Source: Patescibacteria group bacterium UBA3291
Lineage (GTDB): Bacteria > Patescibacteriota > Gracilibacteria > Absconditabacterales > Absconditicoccaceae
Assembly (NCBI GenBank): GCA_002361595.1
Contig: DETJ01000009.1
Location: forward strand, 153,263 to 179,057
DNA: 25,795 nucleotides
Reading direction: 5' to 3'
A program made the position numbers and the translations under genes. Of the stretch, positions 9,434 to 18,202 are shown piece after piece; position 1 is the first letter of the stretch; each line of letters opens with the position of its first letter. A model generated the notes under the pieces. It made no database searches, had not been told where the DNA came from, and saw nothing but the letters and a program-made list of their open reading frames with translations.

Positions 9434-9618
9434 ATGTATGTCATTATTTATGAAAGGGAAATAATGACTATAAGTTTCAGTATTTGAAAAAGTTAATTTT
9501 GATTGAGTAATCGATCGATTAATTAAGCTTAAGCTCATTCAGAATTATTTTCATTACTGTAGGAATAAATTGGTTCTACACACAAATTACCGATTTATTT
9601 CCCTAAACTTTACACTAT
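9434..9618 (+). other. structured 5' leader of the SLH gene
   Basis: Three dyads lie between the promoter and the ATG. (1) 9440-9468: a perfect 10-bp stem GTCATTATTT/AAATAATGAC with the loop ATGAAAGGG, right at the predicted 5' end. (2) 9508-9532: a 14-bp palindrome TAATCGATCGATTA next to the palindrome TTAAGCTTAA. (3) 9562-9602: a longer imperfect stem of GGAATAAATTGG with CCGATTTATTTCC, ending 16 nt before the start codon. A ten-codon frame starts in the first hairpin. The rest of the 9273-9405 gap holds only the minus-strand promoter and AT-rich DNA. Role unknown: an mRNA-stabilising leader, a cis-regulatory RNA or protein operators are all possible. Confidence 0.5.
9464..9496 (+). CDS. 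possible 10-aa leader peptide
   Basis: ATG at 9464 reads MTISFSIGKS (with TGA as Gly) and ends at TAA. AAAGGG lies 5 nt upstream, one of very few purine-rich ribosome-site-like sequences in the window, but it sits in the loop of the leader hairpin. The length is too short to support coding by composition. Confidence 0.2.
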
Positions 9619-11121
9619 ATGCACACAAGCAGGAATCAGAAATCCTCGTGATTTCTAACGATTGTAGCATTTGTGATGGTTCTTTTCTGAATAGGATATA
9701 TATTTTCTTGTTTATCATGAAGTGAAACCTTTGCGACTAACAATAATGAAGATACATCTCCTTATGCAGAAAATATTCATATAAAAAAAGACCTTCAGTG
9801 AAAAGAGGATCAGGAGAAAACCACTGCTGGCATTGAAAGATCCGTAGCACAGCGAGCTATTTCATGATGGAACAAGCTCGTAGGGAATAATGATAGTACC
9901 AGCTCTTTGACGGTAGATTTACCAGAAAATGATAATATCTCCATCTGAGATAAGGTTGCCTCTTGATATGAAGATACTTCGACAACGAATGTGGCATGAA
10001 ATAATATGCAACTTGGTTTTGCTAATGCTTATATATTGCCGTCTGTATATCAGGACATTTCGACCTCTTCTTATCAAGATGCTATTACTATCCTTTATTC
10101 CAACGGAATAATTCAATCTAGCAACAAGTTTTATCCTCATAATTACGTACGCGTAAGTGATTTCATTAGGGTAGTGATGGATGCTTACCGCGTCCAGCTC
10201 TGATATGAGCCAAGCAGCCTAGTAGGGTTAACATCTAATTTCTATTTTTCAGATGCCTCTATCGACTCTGAAGTTATGAAAAGAGTTAACACAGCGTATG
10301 AATTATGATTCCTTCAATCGTTTGCTTTGAAAGACGCGGAGTGAAAGCTTCGCCTTGATGCATTTATTACTCCACAGGAAGCTAAGAATATTTTATGAGA
10401 GATAAAGAATAAAAATTCTGACTCTATCAAAGATATTCCTAATCTATCTTGGCAAAGTAAAGAAACTTTACGCAAAGATGAGATGGCCGAGTTGGTGGTA
10501 TCAGCTTTTTGATTAGAGTTGAACGAATGATCTTTAGCAGTATTTAGTGATATTAGTTGATCCGCTTATCAAAAGGATATCCAACTTCTAGCGAAGCTTG
10601 GAATTGTTTGATGAGTTGATGGGAAATTTTACCCAGACGCCAGAATCGAAAATAAAGATTTTGTCGTTATGATAGCGAGATCTCTGATGAGACAGTCAGG
10701 CTCTCAACCTACTATCAGCAACTTTTATTACTTAACCAATCTGCTGAATGCTTCGTATACTTCCTCATACTCTCCGTATCTTGAGTTTTGTCTTGAGTCT
10801 CAGACTTGTAATTCATTACTTTCTCAGACACAAAACTGAGTTTCTTTCATGCCTGATAAACAACTTTCTCTGTGAGAAGTTACTTCCATTTTATCGACTG
10901 TTTCTCAAAACACACTTATCGTTGCTTGAGACACAAAACAGCTGATAACTAGATGAGAAGTCGCCAAATTTATCGTAGACGCTTTTGGATTCGATGATGA
11001 CCAAAGTTGATCTAAAACGACTCTCTCTATGAATAACTGATGAAATCAATCTAATTCATCTACAAAAAATGCATTATCTTCCTTATGGACAGACTTTCAA
11101 GAATTGATGAAGATATCATAA
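9619..11121 (+). CDS. S-layer homology (SLH) domain surface protein
   Basis: A 500-residue secreted or membrane-anchored protein. An N-terminal hydrophobic segment (about residues 11-33, FLTIVAFVMVLFGIGYIFS) is followed by an Asn/Ser/Asp-rich linker. SLH-type repeats come next: about residues 137-190 (YQDISTSSYQDAITILYSNG, then FYPHNYVRVSDFIRVVMDAY), a weaker one at about 210-265 (YFSDASIDSEVMKRVNTAYELG), and about 308-365 (FSDISGSAYQKDIQLLAKLG, then FYPDARIENKDFVVMIARSL). SLH domains bind cell-wall polymers, so the protein probably sits at the surface. The C-terminal third has no recognised domain. It is driven by the consensus promoter at 9406 through a long structured leader. Codons such as CGC, GCG and GTC are more frequent than in its neighbours. 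Confidence 0.85.
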
Positions 11122-11152
11122 CTTACCTATTTACCTCTTAAACTATATACAA

Positions 11153-11449
11153 ATGTCTACATTAGAACAACGTGAATTAGCTGGAGTATCTCCAGTAGCT
11201 CAGCAAGCTCTTCCAACAGAATCCAAACACACTTTAGACGATAGAAGAGATGAAGCTAGATTGCATCGTATTGAAGCTAAAGAGCTTCGTGAATTTAATC
11301 AGCCAATGGTAGAATTTAATTATCATAAAGAATTGACTGAAGCCTTAGAAAATCCTTATGATAAGGTTAAGAATCAGTTGAAAGAATGAAGTTATAAAAC
11401 TATCACTGAGCAAGAAGCTCTACATACACCTTATAGACGTACATCCTAA
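11153..11449 (+). CDS. hypothetical protein (98 aa)
   Basis: A small charged protein (MSTLEQRELAG at the start, then a Lys/Arg/Glu-rich helical middle and the end TPYRRTS). One TGA codon (KEGSYK) lies near the end; under the standard code the product would stop there at 78 residues. There is no signal peptide or membrane segment. It starts 31 nt after the SLH gene with no promoter evident between them, and the terminator at 11501 follows, so it is probably cotranscribed with the SLH gene. Family unknown. Confidence 0.65.
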
Positions 11450-11500
11450 TTCATAAGAGACAAAAGCATTTACAAAAAATCTGATTACCTATCAGAAAAC

Positions 11501-11556
11501 AAAGCCTGACAATTAATTGTACGAATGCGTTCAATGCCGTCAGGCTTTTTCTTTTT
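11501..11556 (+). terminator. intrinsic terminator of the SLH transcript
   Basis: AAAGCCTGAC pairs with GTCAGGCTTT around a 28-nt loop that can itself fold (ATTG/CAAT, ACG/CGT), followed by T-rich DNA. Confidence 0.85.
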
Positions 11557-11567
11557 TAAAAATTTAC

Positions 11568-11595
11568 TTGAAAAAATTTTTCAGCTTTTTATTAT
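11568..11595 (+). promoter_or_regulatory. candidate promoter for the Nudix gene
   Basis: TTGAAA (11568-11573), 16-nt spacer, TATTAT (11590-11595), giving a leader of about 33 nt. Confidence 0.5.
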
Positions 11596-11634
11596 ACCTA
11601 TCGTAAACAAAAAATTTATTCAAATTTAGTAGAG

Positions 11635-12036
11635 ATGAACTGAAAAATAGCAAAAAAAGCAGGATGAGTTGTCCGAGATGGCGAAAGATTCTTTGTAGTA
11701 AAAAGAAACAATTATAATGACATATCCTTACCTAAATGACATATCGATCCAGGAGAAAATCCTCAACAAGCTGCACTCCGTGAAGTACTAGAAGAGACTG
11801 GATTAGAATGTCAAATTGTAGGAGACTTAGGTACGACTGAATATTTAAATTTCGAATGAATTGTTCAGGTTCAATATTTTGCTATGCGTGTAAACGAAAA
11901 AGTGACGGATAAGCTTTTCCCCGATGTAGATGAAGTTATTACTTGAAGCTATGACAAAATCGAGAGATTACTCTCCTATTCTACAGATAAAAAAATACTA
12001 GAGAAATGATTAAAATTTTTCAGATGAATGAAATAA
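11635..12036 (+). CDS. Nudix hydrolase
   Basis: A 133-residue enzyme that would hydrolyse a nucleoside diphosphate linked to another group; the substrate is not predictable. The complete Nudix box lies at residues 35-57: G-x5-E (GHIDPGE), x7, then REVLEETGL. The first, invariant Gly is encoded by TGA (11737-11739), which would be a stop under the standard code. The preceding strand (GGVVRDGERFFVVKRN) and the SLPKGH approach are typical. The length is that of a minimal single-domain Nudix protein. The ATG at 11635 opens the domain directly. It faces the patatin gene tail to tail across the palindromic element at 12081. Confidence 0.92.
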
Positions 12037-12080
12037 ATAGTTGTTCTGAACTTTAGTAAAGAATCCATATTATGCAAACC

Positions 12081-12162
12081 GTCATCCTGAACGAATGTGA
12101 AGGATATTAGGTGTAAAAAACACACAAGATTCTTCATTACACTCCATTCTATTCAGAATGAC
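12081..12162. repeat. palindromic MITE-like element
   Basis: An 82-bp imperfect palindrome bounded by GTCATCCTGAA (12081-12091) and TTCAGAATGAC (12152-12162), which are inverted repeats with one mismatch. Subterminal GAATGTGAAGGAT and ATTCTTCATTACACTCCATTC are partly complementary, and the centre contains GTGT-A5-CACAC. Its ends resemble the GTCATNCTGA-type intergenic palindromes seen in many bacterial genomes (from memory). It lies exactly between two convergent genes and could act as a transcription barrier. The 12037-12080 stretch before it holds only a short CTTTAGTAAAG dyad. Confidence 0.65.
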
Positions 12163-12166
12163 TATT

Positions 12167-12946
12167 TTACTTTCTCAACTTTTTAAAATATTTCATTCAG
12201 TCTTTATATCAAACTTCATAAAGCTGCTTAATTTTTTCTTTGTTTGTGTCTGTCGCATTAATTCATGTATTCTTGCAAAATAAGTGATCTGTAGCTACAA
12301 TATTTCATTCTATATCTTTAGAAAGCACTAAATTTCGAGAAATCATTGCATTTGAAAGTAAATTACTAACTTTTTGATGTTTTTTATACGCAGAAACGGT
12401 TACTCAAATAACTTCATGGTTTGGATATAATTTTTTTGCACGTAAAACTGGATAATTATCAATCACTCCGCCATCTACCAACAAATAATCTCAAAACTTA
12501 ACTGGAGGAAAGATTACAGGCAAAGCAATACTTCACATAAGAGGAGGAATTAATTCTCACGTATGAAAAATTTTATACTTTCATGTAACCAAATCTGTGG
12601 CTCAAATGTAAACTTTCTTTTTTAATTTTCAGAATGTAGGAGGTAAATGCTTTTTGTACATTCTTTGAACAGGCTTCTCTTGAATGATGCTTGTCACAGG
12701 AGGCAATTTCAAATTTTTTGCACTTAAAAATTCTATATTTTCCATAAACTTTGAATAGATGTCCTCAGCTTTATATCATGCTCACCAGTATGAAGCAATC
12801 ATTGCTCAGGCAGATACTCAAAATATTGCATCAATCTGAGAATCTATTCAGTTTTCTTCTAATGCTTTAATGATTCATAAAGTGTAAAATCATTTTGCTC
12901 ATCATCAAGAAAGGACTAGAATATATTTTTTTTCTGTTTGTGACAT
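12167..12946 (-). CDS. patatin-like phospholipase
   Basis: A 259-residue serine lipid acyl hydrolase of the bacterial RssA/YlbK-like patatin type. The oxyanion motif SGGGAKG is at residues 13-19, the nucleophile elbow GVSAG at 43-47 (Ser45), and the catalytic DGG at 158-160 (Asp158) in LLVDGGVIDNYPV. All three glycines of the GGG and the one after AK are TGA codons (three in a row at 12907-12899), and so are both glycines of the nucleophile elbow. There is no signal peptide, so it is probably cytoplasmic. It begins 15 nt after mltG, hence the same transcript. Confidence 0.92.
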
Positions 12947-12961
12947 TGAAAAATTTTTTAA

Positions 12962-14029
12962 TTATAAATATTGTTTATTTTGCTCATGTTGTGCGTTTGT
13001 TTCCGCATAGTGAATCTGTCCATCAGCTCCATGTAAATAGAACAAATAAGAAGTCTGATTTGGGAATAGAACTGCCTCAATCGTCGAAAGTGCAGGATTT
13101 CAAATTGGAGTTGGAGTGAGTCATGCAACAGCACGAGTGTTGTATCTATTATTTGAATCACCTACATTTTTTGCAATAACGTTTGGAGTACATTCACTAT
13201 ATGGCTTAGCGAATCCGTAACATAATGTAATATCCGCTCAAATCAACATTCATCTATTTAATCTGTTGTAAAAGATTCCAGCAACAGTTGGCTTATTTGC
13301 GTTATTCTTCTCCTCTTTCTCGACTATTGAAGCGAGAGTTATACTCTGATAAACTGACAATCAATATCTATTCTGGATATTATTGAAATCTCATGCATGA
13401 GCTTCCCAGACTTTAGATTTGAATGTATTAAGCTGAATAGAAACGAGCTGATTTACCAAATTTCACCAATTATCTAGAAAATAAGTATCAGGGTAAAGGA
13501 ATCATTCTAATGAAGTCAAACTAGAGTCGAAGAAATCATATCTAGTAGATAATTCTGAAATTTTAGCAGAATCTGTAACATATGAAATGTATTCTCACGC
13601 ATTGATATATCATTTAGCAGTCAAATCCGCATCGATATCATAGATTGATCGTCATTCGAGAACCGTATAGGAAATGTACTCTTTTTCTGGTCACTGAGCT
13701 ATATGTGAAAGAAATTCTTCACTTGTATATGTTCAGCTAAAGACATAAGTTCATTCTTGAATTTTTGGCAATTGGTCCTCATGATTTCTAACATACCATT
13801 TCATCCAGAAAGTCTGATTATCATCGAGAAGTGTATTGTAGAATTTCGTGATAGTATCTCATTTTACGATTGAAACTTTTTCTCATTCAAAGACTAAATC
13901 AGATGGTGAATACTTAATCCATCATCGGATAGCAACGATAATTATCGCAATAAGTATAAATAGAAATCATTTTCAACCTTTCTTCTTTTTTTGGCGTGAA
14001 TAGCCAAATCCAACAGTTTTTTGAACCAT
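12962..14029 (-). CDS. mltG: endolytic murein transglycosylase
   Basis: YceG/MltG family enzyme that cuts nascent glycan strands at the cytoplasmic membrane. The 355 residues comprise a basic cytoplasmic N-terminus (SRQKKKKGGKG), one transmembrane segment (about 22-36), a LysM-like region, and the catalytic domain with EGFLYPDTYFL (175-185) and LASIVEKE, whose first Glu (237) is the catalytic residue by analogy. The domain closes with NPALSTIEAVLFPNQTSYLFY, and the end is ETNAQHEQNKQYL. All parts are present in one frame with TGA as Gly. It belongs to a run of four minus-strand genes with short gaps (35 nt after the two-TM gene, 15 nt to the patatin). Confidence 0.92.
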
Positions 14030-14064
14030 AAATTAGTTAAAAAAAATTAAAATACTTAATTTTG

Positions 14065-14337
14065 TTACATTTTCTTTTTTTTATTTTCCTTATCTCACAT
14101 AATAATAAGAATAATCCCGACAGGGATGAATAATAAACAAATAAGTCAACAACGTTTTATTAGAACATCAGAAGTTGTTGGATTATAGGCTCTTATTATA
14201 TTATTATCGAAGGCTTCCTTTTTGGAATCGTTAGTAATGAAAGGTTTTATCTCTCTATATGATTGAATTCATATTGGGATAATCCACAAGATAACTAAAA
14301 CTATTCACAGTATAAACTTTCGACTCTTATTTTTCAT
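14065..14337 (-). CDS. small two-TM membrane protein
   Basis: A 90-residue protein with two hydrophobic segments (about 8-24, FILGIVLVILWIIPIGI, and 62-80, CGLICLLFIPVGIILIIMG). They are separated by a polar loop of about 35 residues, and the end is very basic (DKENKKKKM). TGA codons encode four glycines. No family recognised. It lies 40 nt after the YceD-like gene and 35 nt before mltG on the same strand, so it may be cotranscribed with them. Confidence 0.65.
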
Positions 14338-14377
14338 GAACTACACAATAACAAATAAACAATTATATATTTAAAAA

Positions 14378-14884
14378 TTATTTATGAAAAACTATATTTC
14401 ATAACTCTCCTCCCAAATCAAAATCTGATTCATCTATTTCTTCATCTTCTGTCATATTTTCATGTTTTTTGGCACAATCTGGACAATATAAGACGAATGG
14501 AGTTTCGAGTTCGATTGCCTGATAAATCATTTCTTCAATATTGATTGTAGCAGTTTTTTCATCGATAAAAAAAAGCACTTCATCATTAGCATAATTGATT
14601 TCCTCTTTATTGAGAGTAAATCTGCTAGAATATCATTGAATCTCAATTTTTCTTTTGAAAGGTTTGGTACAATAATCACAAGTTTCATCTAATTCACAGC
14701 TTAATTCTTCAATTTCTACCAAAACATTTTCATCATCAATTCATGAAAGTCTGATTTTACCTGAAATTCAATCTTCACTAAGATTTGGAATCAGATTTGT
14801 CATTTTATTCTCAAAAGTAATCTCATCTACTGCCACCTGATTGAGCAAATCTCCTACTTTTATTTCAAATGTTTGGTCTTTCAT
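14378..14884 (-). CDS. DUF177 (YceD-like) protein
   Basis: A 168-residue acidic protein. The arrangement fits the DUF177/YceD family, which is linked to 23S rRNA accumulation. There is an N-terminal beta region, then SCELDETCDYCTKPFKR (Cys residues near 65-74), a central acidic FIDEKTATINIEEMIYQAIELETPFVLYCPDC segment with the family IxxEEMIxxxIxLxxP pattern, and a second Cys pair (CPDC). The four cysteines could bind zinc. The acidic end continues past a TGA (ELGNIVFHK) to TAA. The gene rpmF, often next to yceD, is not here; instead a two-TM protein, mltG and a patatin follow. Confidence 0.65.
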
Positions 14885-14962
14885 TCCTATATGTTAAAAT
14901 GTATTATAAATGCCCTTAATTTCTATTCTTTTTCTGAAATAATGCAAGTAGTAAGATTTTGT

Positions 14963-14993
14963 TAAAATAAAAAACTCCACATTTCTGTGGAGT
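14963..14993 (-). terminator. terminator of the 207-aa orphan
   Basis: ACTCCACA/TGTGGAGT stem with a 4-nt loop (14974-14993), followed on the minus strand by T6-A-T4. It lies 19 nt after the stop of the gene at 15013-15636. Confidence 0.85.
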
Positions 14994-15012
14994 AAATATT
15001 TTATATTATTTT

Positions 15013-15636
15013 TTAATTAGGCAGTTTTAGGAGCAATTCCGCAGCATTATATCAACTATCACCAATACCTATAAAATCACAACCATAACCAAATAAATCT
15101 CGTTGCACACGCGATTGAAATAATTTTTTGTTTGCTGTCCAGAAAATTCCATCCAATCATGTAATTTCTTTTAAACACCTTCATGTTAATATGATTTTAT
15201 ATTCATCATTTTTCCATCTTTTCAAATCTTTCTTAAAATCTATACCATCATCTATGATTACTCAAAGAGCTCTCATATACTTATTTAGTGCTGCTAACAA
15301 TTCTGCAATTTCTTCAAGCGAATATGATAGTTTCTTATATTCTGAATTAGATTCAAATTCTTTATTCACAACAGATCCATCTGATGCAAAATAGTCAAAC
15401 TTAAATCATTCGAAATTTCCAACAGCTGGCAAATCAATATGGACATTTTTTCATGTATATCAATTCATTCCAGCAGTTTCTTCAATTTTAACGTGATGTT
15501 CTTTCAAATCTTTTAAAATCGCTTCTTTATTTCAAAACAAAGTTTCAGATATTTCATTTTTCTTTTCTCCAGTTAATTCTTGAATTTTTGATTTTTTCTC
15601 AATTTCTCAATCTGTAGGTTTATTAATTTTTGTCAT
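15013..15636 (-). CDS. hypothetical protein (207 aa)
   Basis: A soluble-looking protein with no recognised domain. The first 50 residues are Lys/Glu-rich (MTKINKPTDGEIEKKSK). The middle contains IDLPAVGNFEGFKFDYFASDGSVV and the helical SLEEIAELLAALNKYMRALG. The end has aromatic and Gly-rich parts (GLDGIFWTANKK, CDFIGIGDSGYNAAELLLKLPN in two pieces). Nine glycines are TGA-coded. There is no signal peptide or membrane segment. It has a consensus promoter (15672-15699) and its own terminator, so it is monocistronic and probably well expressed. It is divergent from tilS. Confidence 0.75.
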
Positions 15637-15671
15637 CTTTTACCAATTAAGTTGTAAAATACTTATAATTA

Positions 15672-15699
15672 ATTATATACAAAATATCATATTTGTCAA
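15672..15699 (-). promoter_or_regulatory. strong promoter for the 207-aa orphan
   Basis: On the minus strand a perfect TTGACA (15699-15694), 16-nt spacer and perfect TATAAT (15677-15672). Predicted leader of about 29 nt. Confidence 0.8.
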
Positions 15700-15724
15700 T
15701 TTTATGACAACTTTTTACAGATGG

Positions 15725-15770
15725 AAGTATAACTTCTTCTCCACACAAAAAACTTCATCTTGTTATACTT
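15725..15770. promoter_or_regulatory. inverted repeat in the divergent promoter region
   Basis: AAGTATAAC (15725-15733) and GTTATACTT (15762-15770) form a perfect 9-bp inverted repeat separated by 28 nt. The right arm overlaps the -35 box of the tilS promoter candidate. It could be a looped operator or chance in AT-rich DNA. Confidence 0.3.
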
Positions 15771-15787
15771 ACCTCTTTCTTTATTAT
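15760..15787 (+). promoter_or_regulatory. candidate promoter for tilS
   Basis: TTGTTA (15760-15765), 16-nt spacer, TATTAT (15782-15787). Transcription would start about at the tilS ATG (15795), which predicts a leaderless or nearly leaderless mRNA. Confidence 0.4.
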
Positions 15788-15794
15788 ATCTACC

Positions 15795-17114
15795 ATGAAA
15801 AAAGAGAACTTGATGAAACATTACACAGATTTATTCACTGAATATCCTAAGGATTTACTATTTTTGAAATTACAGAAAAAACTGACCCCCTTTTTTGAAT
15901 CACTAAAACTTGAAGATAAAGATATTATTCTAGCGATTTCTTGATGAGCAGACAGCATGGTAGTTGCTAGCCAGATTTTGTATCATTTTCATATTAATGA
16001 ATTGAGTTTGAACAATATCCATATTGCACACTGTAATCATAAAATCAGACCTGAAAGCGAAGATGAAGCAAAATTTATGGCAGAATTTTTTTCTGGATTA
16101 GATTTTCATCTTTACGAAAGACAGTGATGAAACTGCGATGAAAATTCACTTAGAAATCGAAGATATTCCCAGTTCTCATCGTTACAGAAATCTACAAAAG
16201 CTTCATATATATTTCTTGGCCATCACTTGAACGATAGAGTGGAATCAACTCTCTTAAATTTGATGCGTGGGGCTTGACTCAATGGATTTCTAAATATGCG
16301 TGAAGTGGAAGATCATCACCTACTTCCAGATGAATGTAAAGTTTGCCGTCCATTATTGGAAACTTCAAAATCTGAGATTCTAAATATCTGTAATGAGATA
16401 TGAATTCCATTTTTTGAAGATAAAACTAATCAAGATACTTCAGTTTCCAAAAGAAATCGAATCAGAAATCAGATTTTAAATCCAGTTTCTACATACTGAA
16501 CTGAGAATTGAGAAGAGAATAAATTTTTGGAAAGTTTTGCGTGAATTTACAAACAATTAGAAAATATAGAAGATAATAAATTGGATGAGAATCTGAAAAT
16601 CATGCCAAGTTTTCCACTATGGAATGCAGAGTTTTCATATCTACGAGAAAAAAACATTTTGAAATGTAATGAAAATGACGTTTTTGACCTATTTCATACG
16701 TTGAAAATTCAGACTTCTGCTACTGTAGTAAATGAATGGATGAATTGGCTAAAAACTTGAAAAAATGGATATAAATATATTTGATGAGTTTACTTTTTCA
16801 TCCATGAAAAACAGCTTTTTGTCCTAAAAGCTGAAAAAGAATTTTGGAAAAGAAAAAATAATACGGAAGAAATTATTGAATTAAAAATTGAATCGATTGA
16901 TAATATCAAATTCTTTGGATTTGATCTAGAAGTTCCAAGAGATGAGTTGATTTGATGAAAAGTTCGTTTACCAAAGGATTGAGATATTTTTGCAGGAAAG
17001 AAACGAAGTCGTTGGGCTTTGAATCAAAAAATTCCTATGCGATGGAGAGATTGGATTCCTCTTGCAATAAAAGATGGAAAGGTTATTCATATGTGGAAGA
17101 ATATATGGAAATAA
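15795..17114 (+). CDS. tilS: tRNA(Ile)-lysidine synthetase
   Basis: Enzyme that converts C34 of the CAU-anticodon tRNA-Ile to lysidine using ATP and lysine. The 439 residues contain the PP-loop SGGADS (49-54), whose two glycines are consecutive TGA codons (15942-15947). Next come CNHKIRPESEDEA and ENSLRNRRYS, and then GHHLNDRVESTLLNLMRGAG, the conserved LAHHxDDQxET-LxxLxRGSG region. RNRIRNQI matches the family RN-RxxxxP part. The C-terminal domain ends with RWRDWIPLAIKDGKVIHMW, as in TilS substrate-binding domains. The length is normal. The following gene starts 26 nt later and may be cotranscribed. Confidence 0.92.
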
Positions 17115-17140
17115 TTTTATTTCTAGATTTTGTATAAATC

Positions 17141-17662
17141 ATGCAGGATTTTATGAATATACTAAGTAAATTTCGAGCAGTATATACAGATTGGATTAGC
17201 TTTTTTTTCCATTCAAATGGTACTTGGACTACTATTTGGAGCATTTTAGTCCTAATCTGGATAGTCAGTTTCTTGATATTTTTACCATTACACCGTTTAA
17301 GTTTAAAAAATGTAATAAAATCCAAAAAGAGACTAGTTGATTCTGTTGATAAAGTAATTTATCTACTTTCCAAAGCTCAATATTCACTTTCAGAAGAACA
17401 AACTATGAAATATGATCCATGTTTTGCTTTAATGAAAACAATGTTTTGAAGTGGACACTTTGAATATATCGACAATCTAGACACAATAAAGGGAAACGTA
17501 CAAAAAGTAGAGTTATTACTCCAAAAAAAAGTTATCACAGATGACGAATGGAAGAAAATTGACAGCCAAAGAAACAGTTTAAGATTTCACTTATTTTGGA
17601 AAAAATTTTTTGGTTATGAATTAAACGTAGTAACCTGTGGAATTTATAATTTATTTTGGTAG
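17141..17662 (+). CDS. hypothetical membrane-anchored protein (173 aa)
   Basis: One hydrophobic segment at about residues 29-50 (TTIWSILVLIWIVSFLIFLP) follows an aromatic-rich N-terminus. The remaining 120 residues are mostly helical and basic, with SVDKVIYLLSKAQYSLSEEQ and HLFWKKFFGYELN. It has a single TGA codon (MFGSGH). It ends in TAG and overlaps the convergent YgjV-like gene by 12 bp. No family recognised. The N-terminal 20 residues could lie outside, with the long tail inside. Confidence 0.65.
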
Positions 17663-18187
17663 AGGTTTATAATTTTTCATCCTGTTTTTACCAAATTTTT
17701 TGTACTGAATAATTGCAATAAAAGCAGAAATTATAGAAACAATTGTTGCAATAGTAGCTACAATAGATCCTATACAAATATTATAAATCAATCGTAAGAA
17801 ATAACTTAAAAATGCTGATTTCTTAACAACTAGTTCATCTCAATTCCAAATTGAAATAATATAGATTAGAGCTGCCGCTAATGGAAGTAATGAATAGTAA
17901 TTATCATAATTCATAACTCCAACGATAATATACACAACAACAAATATTAACAAAAAAATGTTTGAATTTCGCTTCTTTTTTTCTTTTAAGACGATAAAGG
18001 AATCTCTCAGTATTGCTAAAATTTTTGTAATATATCATGTAGTTGCTCCTAAAATAACATAGTGAATCAGATTAAAAATATTCGATACCACCATAGTTTT
18101 TTCTTTTTTTATTCTATAATATGCAACTAAAGAAAGAATAAATGAAATTAATGCAAATATTTGTGAAATAATATATGTCACAGTCAT
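17651..18187 (-). CDS. ygjV: YgjV-family inner membrane protein
   Basis: A 178-residue protein with four or five hydrophobic segments: about 4-22, 34-52, 75-92, 96-110 and 130-160. The N-terminal pattern (ISQIFALISFILSLVAYYRI then a short KKEKTMVVSNIFNLIHYVILGATTG-type second helix) and the position of AILRDSFIVLKEKKK after it match the E. coli YgjV family, whose function is unknown. The basic C-terminus is KNRMKNYKPLPK. It starts 15 nt after the M3 peptidase gene, so the two are likely cotranscribed. Confidence 0.75.
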
Positions 18188-18202
18188 CTAATAATGAATC
18201 AA

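Noticed and set aside
9434..9618. Known riboswitch or T-box before the SLH gene
   Set aside because: I could not match the conserved core of any riboswitch class or a T-box sequence.
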